From Rubrolithibacter danxiaensis (lineage in GTDB: Bacteria; Bacteroidota; Bacteroidia; Sphingobacteriales; Sphingobacteriaceae), in contig NZ_JBKOPS010000005.1 of the NCBI RefSeq assembly GCF_047272945.1, positions 257,179 to 321,178 of the forward strand: 64,000 bases of DNA, written 5' to 3'. The notes beneath the pieces were generated by a model. The model did not search any database and was not told the origin of the DNA. It was given only the letters and a program-made list of their open reading frames with translations. Positions 1 through 8,722 of this stretch are shown piece after piece; position 1 is the first letter of the stretch, and each line of letters opens with the position of its first letter. A program made the translations under genes and the position numbers.

Positions 1-1072
1 TTATTCTTACTACAACATTTAGGTCTCCGGTTTTAAGTGCATTGAAAAAACAGTTTTTAAAATCTTCTAAATCTTCCGTTAAGATATGTTCATATAATTT
101 ATCTAAGCTCCACTCTTCGTTATTATCCTGATAACCAAATATATTTGCATGCTTTAATGAGCATATTGATTTTCCCGTTACAATATCTGTATCAAAAATC
201 CCTGCTTCTGCATTCTCTACTGCCAGTCTTAACCGCTCTTCACTCTCTTTGATTTTTTTCCGGTCCAGTACCTGTTGAGTAACATCAACAGCCATCACTA
301 ATATACCTGAAACATGGCCGTCACCACTTTTTAAAGCTTTATAGGTATAATCAAAATAAAAGGACTTTGATTTTCCTTTAACATTAATATGAACAATAGC
401 TTCCTTTTCAGAATAAGTACTGCCTGTCTTATAAACATTGTCTAACAAAGCTGAAAAAGGCTGATTGCTCATTTCAGGCATAAATTCCAGAAAAGGCTTT
501 CCATAAATACTATTATCCTTTTGCAGAACATCGAACATTGCCTGATTCGCCAATTCCAGTTTCATATCCGGCTCTCTGAACACTGCCATAGGAATAGGCG
601 ATTCCTCTACTAATTGACGGAAATTTCTCTCATTTTCTTCCACTTTAGCCGTTAGTGTATAAAGCTCGGTTATATCTACCGGAGAGTTAATAATATGAAT
701 TATATTTCCATCGGAATCAAAAACAGGCGTATTTGTGGCTGTCCAGTACCGTTTTTCAAAAATACCAGTACCGGTGACAGGCATATCAAAACGTTGAGGC
801 TTCAACTTATCTGACTTCTTTGATTTTAAAACTGTATAGAGGGATTGTCTGAGAGTACCAATATTTCGAGTCTCGGTATGATTAGGATCATCTGGATATA
901 TTTCAAACACCCCTTTCCCAAGAAGGTCATCTCTCTTATGATTTGTAGCCTTTAAGTAAGCCTCATTTACCTCTAAAATAGTAAAGACAGGTGGATCAGG
1001 TTCAAGGATAAGAAAAAGCGCTTCACTTAAATCGAAAATTTTCTCGAAACTTTTAGTTGTTACTGTTCCCAT
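1..1072 (-). CDS. PAS-domain sensor protein, probably histidine kinase, C-terminus beyond window
   Basis: The reading frame stays open from an ATG at 1072 to the window edge, giving about 357 residues. Three PAS-like segments can be seen, at about residues 10-125, 155-270 and 295 to the end. Recognisable stretches include FEIYPDDPNHTET, a PVDITELYTLTAKVEENERNF linker typical of PAS-PAC units (quoted here to its conserved core), and VDVTQQVLDRKKI before the last PAS. No kinase core lies inside the window, so histidine kinase is an inference from the multi-PAS layout and from the PAS kinase and response regulators next door. Its role would be intracellular signal sensing. The start has no clear Shine-Dalgarno site, which is common in Bacteroidota. 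Confidence 0.8.
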   Translation of the reverse strand, partial: MGTVTTKSFEKIFDLSEALFLILEPDPPVFTILEVNEAYLKATNHKRDDLLGKGVFEIYPDDPNHTETRNIGTLRQSLYTVLKSKKSDKLKPQRFDMPVTGTGIFEKRYWTATNTPVFDSDGNIIHIINSPVDITELYTLTAKVEENERNFRQLVEESPIPMAVFREPDMKLELANQAMFDVLQKDNSIYGKPFLEFMPEMSNQPFSALLDNVYKTGSTYSEKEAIVHINVKGKSKSFYFDYTYKALKSGDGHVSGILVMAVDVTQQVLDRKKIKESEERLRLAVENAEAGIFDTDIVTGKSICSLKHANIFGYQDNNEEWSLDKLYEHILTEDLEDFKNCFFNALKTGDLNVVVRI

Positions 1073-1340
1073 AGGAGATCAAATAAGTCCTTAATTCAAA
1101 ATAATTAAGGTGAAATTCAGTCTTAGATAGATTCAGTTAAGCTAATAAAATATTTTATGTTCTTAAAGACTATTTTTCTGTGAAGGCACTTGGTTGAGTT
1201 ATTAGAAATAATAAAATTACTTTCAAAGTGTTTTAATAAAAAATAGAGTTTTTTAAGTTCCATTTGAACCATTAAATATGGAGATACTTTCTAATATAAC
1301 GTAAGGTATTAGGCTTAGGGATATAAATAGCTAAAAAATA
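1073..1340. other. Intergenic AT-rich region
   Basis: About 270 bases of AT-rich sequence between the PAS protein start and a terminator. I see no convincing gene. It probably contains the promoter of the minus-strand PAS gene, but I could not pick out a TAnnTTTG box. Confidence 0.5.
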
Positions 1341-1370
1341 AAAGAGGGCCTTTATGTGAAAGCCCTCTTT
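1332..1370 (-). terminator. Rho-independent terminator
   Basis: AAAGAGGGC (1341-1349) pairs perfectly with GCCCTCTTT (1362-1370). On the minus strand the stem is followed by a TTTTATTTTTT run. It lies 26 bases past the stop of the small minus-strand gene ending at 1396 and fits as its terminator. Confidence 0.75.
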
Positions 1371-1395
1371 AAAAGAGAAAAGTATATATAATGGA

Positions 1396-1551
1396 TCAGG
1401 CACGTAAATTCGGAGAAGGATACTTTGCCTGGTTGTTTGCCAAAAATTTTCCTCGCGTAATCTTAAATGTTTTTAAATCATTTCTAATATTGATTATTAA
1501 CAGTTTATCGGCATTAAAATCAGCAGAAGGATTTATTTTAATAATTTTCAT
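1396..1551 (-). CDS. Small hypothetical protein (51 aa)
   Basis: A 51-residue frame starting MKIIKINPSADFNADK and ending KYPSPNLRA. It has an ATG start, a GGAG about 11 bases upstream, and a strong terminator immediately downstream. Together these make it a better candidate than the longer open frame on the opposite strand. The composition is basic and soluble, with no membrane segment. I do not recognise the family. It lies in the minus-strand signalling cluster between the PAS protein and a response regulator, so it could be a small accessory protein, but no function can be assigned. Confidence 0.5.
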   Translation of the reverse strand: MKIIKINPSADFNADKLLIINIRNDLKTFKITRGKFLANNQAKYPSPNLRA

Positions 1552-1674
1552 AAAAAATACATCTCCAATTGTATGCCATTTCCTTAAAAGTGATTTTAAA
1601 GGTATTCTAAAAGCTTTTTTATCTATTTGCTGATCTAAAATTTATACATTGAAGGGATGATAATGCAGCATAAA

Positions 1675-2037
1675 TTAAGCAATTAATTGCCTTTCTATTC
1701 TGCCTAATAGATTATAAATATCAAAAGGCTTAGCTATAAAATCATCTGCTCCAACGTCCCGTATGGTTCTTGAAATGTCCACATGAGCAGACATCATAAC
1801 AACAGGAATTTCCTTTGTTTTCGCGTTGCGCTTTATATCCCGGCATATATCTCTGCCATCTATTCCTGGGAGCATGATATCAAGCAATATCAAATCAGGG
1901 TGTTCATTTTCGATCTGTTCTACAATTCCCAGTCCTGTTAAAGAGGTGATTACTTCATATCCCTCCTGGGTTAATAAAAATTCAATAAGATAAAGTATGT
2001 CCTGGTCGTCTTCTACAACAAGTATACGTTTAGCCAT
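1675..2037 (-). CDS. Single-domain response regulator (REC, CheY-like)
   Basis: A 120-residue stand-alone receiver domain. The acidic pair is D10-D11, the phospho-acceptor is D53 in LLDIMLPG, the switch Ser is S83 in MMSAH, and the conserved Lys is K103 in IAKPFD. There is no output domain, so it should act by protein contact or as a phosphorelay intermediate rather than by binding DNA. I chose the ATG at 2037 (MAKRILVV) over an upstream TTG. It lies 75 bp downstream of the PAS histidine kinase at 2113-3570 on the same strand, which is its most likely partner. Confidence 0.93.
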   Translation of the reverse strand: MAKRILVVEDDQDILYLIEFLLTQEGYEVITSLTGLGIVEQIENEHPDLILLDIMLPGIDGRDICRDIKRNAKTKEIPVVMMSAHVDISRTIRDVGADDFIAKPFDIYNLLGRIERQLIA

Positions 2038-2112
2038 AAGCAAAAGGGGAATAAATATTGTGTTAAGTTTGTAGTAGCAAAAATGGTGCTATGTAAGTGA
2101 TGAAAACTAATT

Positions 2113-3570
2113 TTACCGATCACACTTAAATGGAAGGCTAAGATAGAAAGTAGTTCCAACTCCTTTTTCACTTTCAAACCAGATATTGCCTTTATGTTTT
2201 TTTGCTATTTCCATTGAGATATATAGGCCTAATCCAATTCCTGGTATATGATTGTTTTTACCGTTAACACTTCGGGAAAAACGTTTGAAGATTTTATCTT
2301 TTTCCTCATCGGATATGCCTATACCAAAATCTTTTACGCTAATTATTGCCTGCGTTCGGGCAAGATCGTTTGACAGGCTGACGACGACTTGTTTTCCCTC
2401 AGGAGAATATTTAATCGCATTTGAAATTAAATTGGTCAGAATCTGAGTAATTCTGCTTTTATCTGCGCAAACATCGTTTTCAACTTCTCCTTTAAAAGTT
2501 ATTTGATAAGTCTTATTGATAAATTGAAGATCACGAACTATTTCAGAAGTTAAATCCGTTAAATTGAAATTTTCAAAATTTAAAGAAAAGCGATCCGTAT
2601 TGATACTGGATATATCCAGCAGATTGGTTATTAATTTATTGAGTTTAACAGCCTGAGAATGCAATCTGTTAGCAGGTTCAGTCATAGATTGATCTTCCGC
2701 TTTTTGAAAATAGCCTTGGATAATCTGAGAATAACCTAAAATGCCTGTTACAGGTGACTTGAGTTCATGAGAGGCAATGCTGATAAAATCTTCTCTTTGT
2801 CTTTCTAATATTTTTCTTTCTGTAATATCTATAATATATAGTGCAATAAATTCATTTAAGGTTGCCAAATGTTGAAGTTTTCTGCCGGCCACTTTAAAAT
2901 ATCTTCTTCCCGTACCTGGTAAACTTTGTTCTATTTCCTCATCCGCGAATGGTGCTCCCATTGTAAGTTTATCCAGTAAACTAAGAAATTTGGAATTGCT
3001 CAGTCTGCCATTGTCAATTTTAGCAATTGATTGTCCCTCTGCTTCCTTTTTGTCAACCTTGAAGAGTTTGTAAAAGGCTTTGTTTGCAGCCTTGATGGTT
3101 AAATCCTTATTAAGGACGACCACAGATTCTGGTGCAATATCTACAATTGTTTTTGCAAACTCCTTGTCTTGTATTAATTGGTTCTCTGCAAGTTTGCGTT
3201 CACTGTAATTGCGTACTATTTTAGTGAACCCAATGTGTTTCCCCTGTTCATCAAATAGAGGAAACATTAAACCACTGGCCCAAAACTTTGAACCATCTTT
3301 TTTTAAGTGAAATCGTTCATCAATAGCTTTTCCCTTACTTAATGCAGTTGTCATTTCTTCCTCAGGAATTCCTCTTTTTATATCTTCCTGAGTAAATAGG
3401 AGATGTCCTTTCTTACCTAAAATCTCTCTATCAGAATACCCAAAGATGTTTTCAGCTCCTGTATTCCATGAAACGATAAGTTCTTCTGCATTAAAGGTAA
3501 AAACAGCAAACTCCTGTAAGCTTTCAAGGACATTTTTATAATAATTCTGTTCTTCTTTCTGATTCGGCAT
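2113..3570 (-). CDS. PAS-PAS sensor histidine kinase
   Basis: A 485-residue kinase without membrane segments, so cytoplasmic. Two PAS domains lie at about 10-130 and 140-255. The dimerization/phosphoacceptor motif is FISIASHELKSPVTG, with His at about residue 268. An HATPase_c domain follows, with an N-box (LISNAIKYSPEG), a G1 box (KDFGIGIS) and a G2 box (GIGLGLYIS). All catalytic boxes look intact. It would autophosphorylate and pass phosphate to a receiver protein, and the single-domain regulator just downstream at 1675 is the obvious candidate. The signal is unknown. Confidence 0.93.
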   Translation of the reverse strand: MPNQKEEQNYYKNVLESLQEFAVFTFNAEELIVSWNTGAENIFGYSDREILGKKGHLLFTQEDIKRGIPEEEMTTALSKGKAIDERFHLKKDGSKFWASGLMFPLFDEQGKHIGFTKIVRNYSERKLAENQLIQDKEFAKTIVDIAPESVVVLNKDLTIKAANKAFYKLFKVDKKEAEGQSIAKIDNGRLSNSKFLSLLDKLTMGAPFADEEIEQSLPGTGRRYFKVAGRKLQHLATLNEFIALYIIDITERKILERQREDFISIASHELKSPVTGILGYSQIIQGYFQKAEDQSMTEPANRLHSQAVKLNKLITNLLDISSINTDRFSLNFENFNLTDLTSEIVRDLQFINKTYQITFKGEVENDVCADKSRITQILTNLISNAIKYSPEGKQVVVSLSNDLARTQAIISVKDFGIGISDEEKDKIFKRFSRSVNGKNNHIPGIGLGLYISMEIAKKHKGNIWFESEKGVGTTFYLSLPFKCDR

Positions 3571-3621
3571 AGATTAATAAAACGTTTTAAAAGATTTCTT
3601 TAAGATTTAATTTTTAAGAAG

Positions 3622-3900
3622 TCAAGTTAAATCACACAGAATTTGATTAACCTCAAAAATCCTTCCATTTTTTAAAAAGTCTAGTAGAGTGACTTTCAGA
3701 AGTTCATTACTATCGCACTGTTTGTTTGAGTGGGAAACATACTGGTATGGTTTCACTGTACGCAAAACGTTGATTTTTGATATTTCGTTAAGATGATTAT
3801 CTGAAAGCTGCCGATAAAAAACAGGAATTTTTAGTAAGAAAAGGATATTGTTGAAATGATATATTTGCAAGGATAGATAGAAACAATACTTTTGTTTCAC
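3622..3900 (-). CDS. Uncertain small hypothetical protein
   Basis: An open frame of up to 92 codons with no ATG; the furthest start is GTG at 3900. The C-terminal half (SNELLKVTLLDFLKNGRIF and onward) looks like real soluble protein, whereas the N-terminal half is AT-rich and hydrophobic in an unconvincing way. It could be a short gene with an alternative start, a remnant, or chance. Family not recognised. Confidence 0.3.
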   Translation of the reverse strand: MKQKYCFYLSLQIYHFNNILFLLKIPVFYRQLSDNHLNEISKINVLRTVKPYQYVSHSNKQCDSNELLKVTLLDFLKNGRIFEVNQILCDLT

Positions 3901-3921
3901 AGCCAGGTATTCGCTTAAGGG

Positions 3922-4311
3922 ATGGATAAAGATTCAGTGTTATTTCAGACAGGAGGATTGCTCAGCTTCATAGGTGTAGATCTTTTTACTCCTGAAATTC
4001 ATAAATCTATTTGGCTAACAAATCCGACCCAACAAATGAGAGTTGGTAAACTGCTATCTCTAATTGGAGAATTGATCCAGGAGAGAGCTAAAGGGAATCT
4101 TAAAGTTGAAAATTTCGAAAATAGGGTATTAGAATTAAAGGAACTTTGGGTATCTGATGATCTATACCAATTTCTTTTGAATTTCATTAATGGATCATAT
4201 AAATCAGAAACCTTAATAGATTTTAGCACCCGTATTCTTGGCTTAACTGCTACTGATACCATTAGCAATGCAATAAATACCTCAATTGCTTTTAATGAGG
4301 GGACAATCTAA
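3922..4311 (+). CDS. Hypothetical protein (129 aa)
   Basis: ATG start and 129 residues, predicted mostly helical, acidic and soluble. It begins MDKDSVLFQTGGLLSFIG and contains amphipathic helices such as RVGKLLSLIGELIQERAKG. No signal peptide or catalytic motif is evident, and I do not recognise the family. It is the only plus-strand gene in a minus-strand signalling cluster, so it has its own promoter. Residue composition is far more protein-like than that of the antisense frame at 3999-4268, which I treat as a shadow. Confidence 0.6.
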   Translation: MDKDSVLFQTGGLLSFIGVDLFTPEIHKSIWLTNPTQQMRVGKLLSLIGELIQERAKGNLKVENFENRVLELKELWVSDDLYQFLLNFINGSYKSETLIDFSTRILGLTATDTISNAINTSIAFNEGTI

Positions 4312-4355
4312 AGAATAATTTTAGCACCTTGAAAAATTGGATATTTAGATGTAAT

Positions 4356-4751
4356 TTAAATTGCAGAGGAAGAAATAATATCTGCAATCAGCTCCTTAGA
4401 AATTGGTTTTAGAAGGCAGGCTTTTACAAAGGGATAGGTGCTTGGCAGGAAATAATCTTCTTCTCTAAGAAAGGCTGAAACCACATAAACAGTTATTTTT
4501 TTATTTAACATGGTTATAAGTTTTTCAAACTCCTTTAAAAACTGCCAGCCATTCATGCCAGGCATATAGAGATCCAGAAAGATTATGGGAGGCAGCCTAT
4601 CAGGATGTGAGGCATTTTCAATAAGGTAACCTAAAGCAGCATTAGCGGGGTAAAACTTAACTGGAACGATTGATGGATTGACTCTTTTAATAAGAAGTTC
4701 CATAATCCGTTGGCTGACCGGATCATCATCAATAAGCATGATAAAATTCAT
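4356..4751 (-). CDS. Response regulator receiver domain protein
   Basis: A 131-residue stand-alone receiver. Acidic residues DDD are at 8-10, the phospho-acceptor is D60 in IIFLDLYMPG, and the conserved Lys is in ACLLKPIS at about residue 115. There is no output domain. The spacing around MNGWQFLKEFE is typical of the Rcp1-like single-domain regulators common in Bacteroidota. It is transcribed with the small gene at 4776-5108, 24 bp upstream. The cognate kinase is not obvious, but the PAS proteins nearby are candidates. Confidence 0.9.
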   Translation of the reverse strand: MNFIMLIDDDPVSQRIMELLIKRVNPSIVPVKFYPANAALGYLIENASHPDRLPPIIFLDLYMPGMNGWQFLKEFEKLITMLNKKITVYVVSAFLREEDYFLPSTYPFVKACLLKPISKELIADIISSSAI

Positions 4752-4775
4752 TGAAATTATTTAGACATGTTCCTA

Positions 4776-5108
4776 TTACTCTTCAATATTAGAACGAACA
4801 GAAACTGTCAAATCTATTTGATTTATAAAATCTGTATAGGTTCTTAAAGCTCTCGGCTTAATTGAAAAGCTGTTAACTGATTTAATCCGATCAATGTCTT
4901 CTAGTAGATTAGCTGCATTTAATAACAAGACTTTCCATTGCTGCCCGTCAGGAGAAGATTTCCAGACTTCTGATTTTCGGTTAAATAGCTCCTGGTTTAT
5001 TACAAAACGCTGTTTAAGTAAGGCAGCAGAATATTTGAGGGCTGCCAGAGAATTTTCAAGGTCATTTAAGGATTTTGTATTTGCCATCAGACGAAGTTTT
5101 GTATTCAT
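4776..5108 (-). CDS. Hypothetical helical protein (110 aa)
   Basis: A 110-residue soluble helical protein beginning MNTKLRLMANTKSLNDLENS. A second Met at 5087 is an equally possible start. It carries no recognised motif. It sits directly upstream of the receiver gene at 4356 on the same strand, so the two are probably co-transcribed. Upstream, at 5158-5266, is a highly structured element that recurs before another minus-strand gene at the far end of the window. That element may be its 5' leader. Confidence 0.6.
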   Translation of the reverse strand: MNTKLRLMANTKSLNDLENSLAALKYSAALLKQRFVINQELFNRKSEVWKSSPDGQQWKVLLLNAANLLEDIDRIKSVNSFSIKPRALRTYTDFINQIDLTVSVRSNIEE

Positions 5109-5157
5109 CTGCGTTCATGACTTGGCCTTAAAAATTTAGGCGTGAGTCTTAACTTAC

Positions 5158-5266
5158 CGTCATAGAGGTACTGGTATACCCGGAAACGAAATAAGCAAGC
5201 CCACGCCATGCGTGAGCGTTGCACATTCCATCTCGTTTCCTTTGAAATTACCAGTTTCCTATGACG
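5158..5266 (-). ncRNA. Structured element, family 2, copy A (three nested helices plus hairpin)
   Basis: Helix 1 is CGTCATAG (5158-5165) with CTATGACG (5259-5266). Helix 2 is ACTGGTA (5170-5176) with TACCAGT (5249-5255). Helix 3 is GGAAACGA (5182-5189) with TCGTTTCC (5233-5240). The inner hairpin is CACGC-CAT-GCGTG (5202-5214). Copy C at 63544-63662 has the same architecture and conserved loop segments (TTTGAAAT, CCCACGC, GCGTTG, CATCT) but different helix sequences that still pair. Both copies are 5' of a minus-strand gene, so I place it on the minus strand as a likely leader RNA. A DNA-level function is not excluded. Confidence 0.65.
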
Positions 5267-5814
5267 AGAGCGTGTGAACGCAATATTTTATTATATACTG
5301 TAGCCTTTTACGGCTTTTTTTCCTAAATGTTCTTCAAATATAGCTATATTGACTTTAATCGCTTATGCCTATTCAGGCGATAATTTCTTTTATTGCCGTT
5401 CCCTTTGGGTCGGGCTATTCATTACAAGTCCTCATTTCATTCCGGGCTATCCATTTCTATCCCTAACGGACAGTGTTAATACCTTTTGCTATGTCGTTTC
5501 CGAAACTCAATGAAAGTAAGACATAACAGTCGTTTTTCAATCGAAACGGATAAAAAGGGCAGCGAAGTTTGTGTCCGTATTGCTTCAGCTGAATAAAAGG
5601 CATCCAAAAGACTACGGCATAATGGATAAAGCCTCGTTCCTCAGCCTTATCCACCCTGCGGGACTTATTCCGTTTCCTTTTGGCTTTTTGCGGATACACT
5701 TTCTGGGCTTTCTTTTTTTCCGTTTTTTCTTTTGAAAAACAGCTTTTTGAGGAGCAGACGGACTAAAAGGGAATAGCTAAATAACATTTAGTATTCACTT
5801 AAAAAGGTTCAGTT
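5267..5814. other. Non-coding stretch upstream of ssb
   Basis: About 550 bp with no convincing gene. A GTG-initiated minus-strand frame at 5463-5699 is very rich in Lys/Arg and lacks an ATG, so I do not call it. The region presumably holds the left boundary of the mobile segment and the ssb promoter. Confidence 0.4.
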
Positions 5815-6204
5815 ATGGAAATTACAGGAAGATTAACCGCAGACGCACAGGTTAACACGCTAAAAGACGAAAGGCAGGTTGTCCATTTCAGCATTGCCAT
5901 CAATGACAGTTACAAGCCTAAAGGTAGCGACGAAATCAGGCAGGTTACCACATACATCAATTGCTCATACTGGTTAAGTGCGAAGCCTGCAAACTGGCTC
6001 AAAAAAGGAGCTCTGGTTCAGTTATACGGACGAATCGGCATGAATGCTTATGTAAACTCGCAGGGAGAAGCAGCCGGTTCGCTGACCTTCCATGTTAATG
6101 ATTTGAAGGTGCTGGCTTTCCCTAAACAAAGAGAAGAAAATAAGGCCGTCGTTTCCGGCCAAGTTGCGAAAGCAGCAGCCGAGACCGATGACCTTCCTTT
6201 TTAA
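5815..6204 (+). CDS. ssb: Single-stranded DNA-binding protein (SSB)
   Basis: A 129-residue OB-fold SSB. It starts MEITGRLTADAQVNTLKD, continues with VVHFSIAINDSYKP, and ends in the acidic DDLPF tip that binds partner proteins in the SSB family. It is shorter than the usual chromosomal SSB (about 150-180 aa) because the linker is short, which is typical of plasmid and ICE copies. It probably coats single-stranded DNA during conjugative transfer or replication of the mobile element. It starts a plus-strand series with the DUF932 gene 35 bp downstream. Confidence 0.93.
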   Translation: MEITGRLTADAQVNTLKDERQVVHFSIAINDSYKPKGSDEIRQVTTYINCSYWLSAKPANWLKKGALVQLYGRIGMNAYVNSQGEAAGSLTFHVNDLKVLAFPKQREENKAVVSGQVAKAAAETDDLPF

Positions 6205-6239
6205 TTAATCCTATTCATTCACTATTAAAATTTAAAGCA

Positions 6240-7307
6240 ATGGCACACAATATAAATTTCAACGAGCAGACAGGTAAACACAGTTTTTTCAGTGTAAAGG
6301 AAAAAGTATGGCATGGATTAGGGCAGATTGTATCCGATTACCCGACAAGTGCAGAGGCGATAGAATTTGCCGGATTGAACTATGAAGTTATTAAATCTCC
6401 CCTGTTTACCTATGGAAGTGAATTAAGCATCGGCAATGATGAGCTGGAAACTGCTAACAGTGAAATAGTAGTTCCAAATTATTATGCAACCATGCGGACT
6501 GATAATAATGCCGTTTTAGGTGTAGTAGGAAAAGATTACGAGATCGTACAGAACAAGGATGCTTTTTCTTTTTTCGACAGTATTGTGGGAAGTAGCGAAA
6601 TACTGTATGAAACAGCCGGAGCATTAGGTAAAGGAGAACGTATTTTTATTACTGCTAAACTCCCTGATTATATCAGGGTGGGTAATGACGATCTGATAGA
6701 AAAGTATTTGTTCCTGACTACTTCGCACGATGGCAGCGGAAGCATAACAGCAGCTTTTACTCCTGTCAGAATCGTATGTGCAAACACACTTCATGCAGCC
6801 CTGAATAATCATTCCAACAGTATTAAGATACGCCATACTACCGGAGCAAAGGAACGGTTAGAACAGGCACATCAAGTAATGGGTATATCGAATACACTCT
6901 CCATTCTGATGGAAGGCATCTTTAATGAATGGGCTAAAGTTCGGATTACAGACAAAGAGGTAAAAAAACTGATCCGGCTCGCCTTAGTGCCGAATAAAGA
7001 GGTTTTGCAAAACCTGAAAGAAGGCAGAGAAGATGAACTTTCCGCCTATTTTAAAAATATGTGTACGGATGCCTTTGAGTATGCAATGAGCAGTCCCTCT
7101 CAATTACTGGAAACTACAGAAGGCACACTGTTCGGAGCATACAACGCTGTTACCGGATATTTTCAGAATGTACGCCGGTACAAAGATGATGAAGCGAAGG
7201 TAAAATCACTGCTTTTAGGCGGGACAGCACAATTGCGGACGCAATCGGCATTTAATCTTTGTGAAGAATTTGCCATTCACGGCGCTGCTGCCTTATCACT
7301 CAATTAA
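6240..7307 (+). CDS. DUF932 / phage-plasmid-like protein (TIGR03299 type)
   Basis: 355 residues beginning MAHNINFNEQTGKHSFFSVK, with the family-typical KVWHGLGQ and a later MRTDNNAVLGVVGKDYEIVQN segment. The family is common on plasmids, phages and ICEs and has no settled biochemical role. Length fits the family. Its place directly after ssb in a mobile-element gene set supports the assignment. There is no signal peptide and no membrane segment. Confidence 0.88.
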   Translation: MAHNINFNEQTGKHSFFSVKEKVWHGLGQIVSDYPTSAEAIEFAGLNYEVIKSPLFTYGSELSIGNDELETANSEIVVPNYYATMRTDNNAVLGVVGKDYEIVQNKDAFSFFDSIVGSSEILYETAGALGKGERIFITAKLPDYIRVGNDDLIEKYLFLTTSHDGSGSITAAFTPVRIVCANTLHAALNNHSNSIKIRHTTGAKERLEQAHQVMGISNTLSILMEGIFNEWAKVRITDKEVKKLIRLALVPNKEVLQNLKEGREDELSAYFKNMCTDAFEYAMSSPSQLLETTEGTLFGAYNAVTGYFQNVRRYKDDEAKVKSLLLGGTAQLRTQSAFNLCEEFAIHGAAALSLN

Positions 7308-7367
7308 TCCATTGGGGTGAGTGCTTTCATCATCCATCCCCTTTTTACTCACTCTAAAAGATTTATC

Positions 7368-7745
7368 ATGAAACCGCTTAGTAACTTAACGAATATAGAG
7401 AAAGCAAAACTGCTCCATCAGTTATTCCCCGACGAAATACCTGCCTTGCTGGAGTTTGTTCAGAATATGTGTGTGACCATTAAAGAACAGGAGCAGTTAC
7501 ATCGGGAGCAATGGGAAAACGGATTGTTCAGCTTTGACTTTTGGCTATCCCAACTGTATGAAGCAGAGCAGAAGATAAATCATTACGGAATCAGGTTAAG
7601 CAAAAGTGTCCAGCTTTTTGCCGACCAGTTATTTGAGGGCTATCTCGCCGTTTACCTGGTTCACTGCCTGATGGTTTACACCACTACAAGACAGCATCCC
7701 AATATAAGATTTGCTAAAGCAGTTGATTTATTATTTAACCCTTAA
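7368..7745 (+). CDS. Hypothetical mobile-element protein (125 aa)
   Basis: From the ATG at 7368 the product is 125 residues, beginning MKPLSNLTNIEKAKLLHQLF. A GTG at 7317 would add 17 unlikely residues. It is predicted helical and soluble with no known motif. It lies between the DUF932 gene and a small membrane protein, all on the plus strand with short gaps, which is a conserved-looking arrangement in Bacteroidota mobile elements. Function unknown. Confidence 0.65.
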   Translation: MKPLSNLTNIEKAKLLHQLFPDEIPALLEFVQNMCVTIKEQEQLHREQWENGLFSFDFWLSQLYEAEQKINHYGIRLSKSVQLFADQLFEGYLAVYLVHCLMVYTTTRQHPNIRFAKAVDLLFNP

Positions 7746-7763
7746 TTGATTGGAGGACAGGTT

Positions 7764-7982
7764 ATGACAATAGGTATCATGTTCTTACTTGCCGGGTTTA
7801 TTCTGAAATATATCATTAACCGGCGAAAGTTTAACAGAAGGTCAATTACGGGAATGGAATTATTTCATTCCTATGAACAGGCCCTCTTTATAAGAAGCAT
7901 GGAAGGCATTGTGATTTTCATAGCAAGAGTTTTAATCGCTTTAGGCTCTTTATATGCTGCCTTCCGGTTTGCTGATTTTTAA
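7764..7982 (+). CDS. Small membrane protein (72 aa)
   Basis: I chose the ATG at 7764 because a GGAGG lies at 7752-7756, a good ribosome-binding distance; an upstream TTG is less likely. The product, about 72 residues, has two hydrophobic segments: one at the N-terminus (IGIMFLLAGFILKYII) and one near the C-terminus (IVIFIARVLIALGSLYAAF). A basic NRRKFNRRS stretch lies between them. It is probably an inner-membrane protein of the mobile element, with unknown function. Confidence 0.55.
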   Translation: MTIGIMFLLAGFILKYIINRRKFNRRSITGMELFHSYEQALFIRSMEGIVIFIARVLIALGSLYAAFRFADF

Positions 7983-8024
7983 AAGATAATCTAAAAGTTT
8001 AAGCATTAATCATTTCACAAAGTT

Positions 8025-8130
8025 AGGCACAGGGCTGCTGAGCGTCCAAGAGCTTCCCGCATAAACACATGCCAAACGCTCAAGTCTTTCATTTATTCGT
8101 TTGCCTCTTGGACTTTATTGCCCTGTGCCT
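8025..8130 (+). ncRNA. Structured leader of radC, copy 1
   Basis: Outer helix AGGCACAGGGC (8025-8035) pairs perfectly with GCCCTGTGCCT (8120-8130). Inner helix GTCCAAGAG (8044-8052) pairs with CTCTTGGAC (8105-8113). The internal loops are TGCTGAGC on the 5' side and TTTATT on the 3' side. The element ends 45 bases before the radC start. A homologous element precedes the second radC gene, with both helices changed but still perfectly paired, so the structure is under selection. It is probably a cis-acting leader RNA. A catalogued candidate RNA associated with radC may exist, but I could not check. Confidence 0.75.
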
Positions 8131-8175
8131 TCATAGCATCCATAATTAATTTTTAAACTTTTAAATCATTGAATT

Positions 8176-8646
8176 ATGGAAAGCGTAATGAGTATTTCAG
8201 AAATGTACAAGGTTGCAGAAATTGAACTGGTTTACAAAACTAAGGTAAAGGCATCACAGCGTCCTAAAGCATCCACTTCAAAAGAAGTCTATCAAATCCT
8301 TTTGCAAAGCTGGGATGAAAATAAAATAGAATTTGTAGAGCAGTTTAAAATTCTGCTGCTGAATCGAGGCAATAAGGTACTTGGTGTTTATGAAATTTCA
8401 ACAGGCGGAATGGCCGGAACAATAGCCGATCCCAAACTGATATTTAGCGCTGCCTTAAAAAGTTGTGCCAGCTCTGTTATTTTGAGCCATAATCATCCAT
8501 CTGGTAATCTTAAACCCAGCAATGCCGATATTCAGTTGACACAAAAGATTGTCAAAGCCGGCAACTTGTTGGATATTGCAGTACTGGATCATGTGATTGT
8601 CTCAGCAGAAGGATTCTATTCATTCGCTGACGAGGGGCTTATATAG
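8176..8646 (+). CDS. radC: Short RadC-like JAB/JAMM domain protein
   Basis: 156 residues covering only the JAB/MPN domain of RadC. The metal-binding motif HNHPSGNLKPSNAD starts at about residue 105, and a conserved Glu lies in YEISTGG at about 73. The N-terminal helix-hairpin-helix part of full-length RadC (about 220-230 aa) is missing, as is usual for mobile-element copies. These short RadC proteins are often called anti-restriction or DNA-repair proteins, but their activity is not well established. A closely similar gene lies at 56191-56646, and both share the same structured leader. Confidence 0.9.
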   Translation: MESVMSISEMYKVAEIELVYKTKVKASQRPKASTSKEVYQILLQSWDENKIEFVEQFKILLLNRGNKVLGVYEISTGGMAGTIADPKLIFSAALKSCASSVILSHNHPSGNLKPSNADIQLTQKIVKAGNLLDIAVLDHVIVSAEGFYSFADEGLI

Positions 8647-8664
8647 TCCCTTTTTTTATTCAGG

Positions 8665-8698
8665 TTGTTTTTTAAAAAAAGAGATAATTGTAAATTTG
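8665..8698 (+). promoter_or_regulatory. Candidate Bacteroidota promoter
   Basis: A TTG at 8665-8667 and TAAATTTG at 8691-8698 match the Bacteroidota sigma pattern (TTG, about 19-23 bases, TAnnTTTG). The box lies 24 bases before the lipoprotein start at 8723. Confidence 0.5.
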
Positions 8699-8722
8699 AA
8701 TATCTGCTAAAATCAAATTACT

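Noticed and set aside
1391..1633. Plus-strand 80-codon frame
   Set aside because: It is antisense to the 51-residue minus-strand gene that has its own terminator, and its Phe/Ile/Leu-rich composition is typical of antisense frames.
5463..5699. Minus-strand 78-codon frame
   Set aside because: It needs a GTG start, is extremely rich in Lys/Arg at one end, and has no protein-like pattern or neighbour support.
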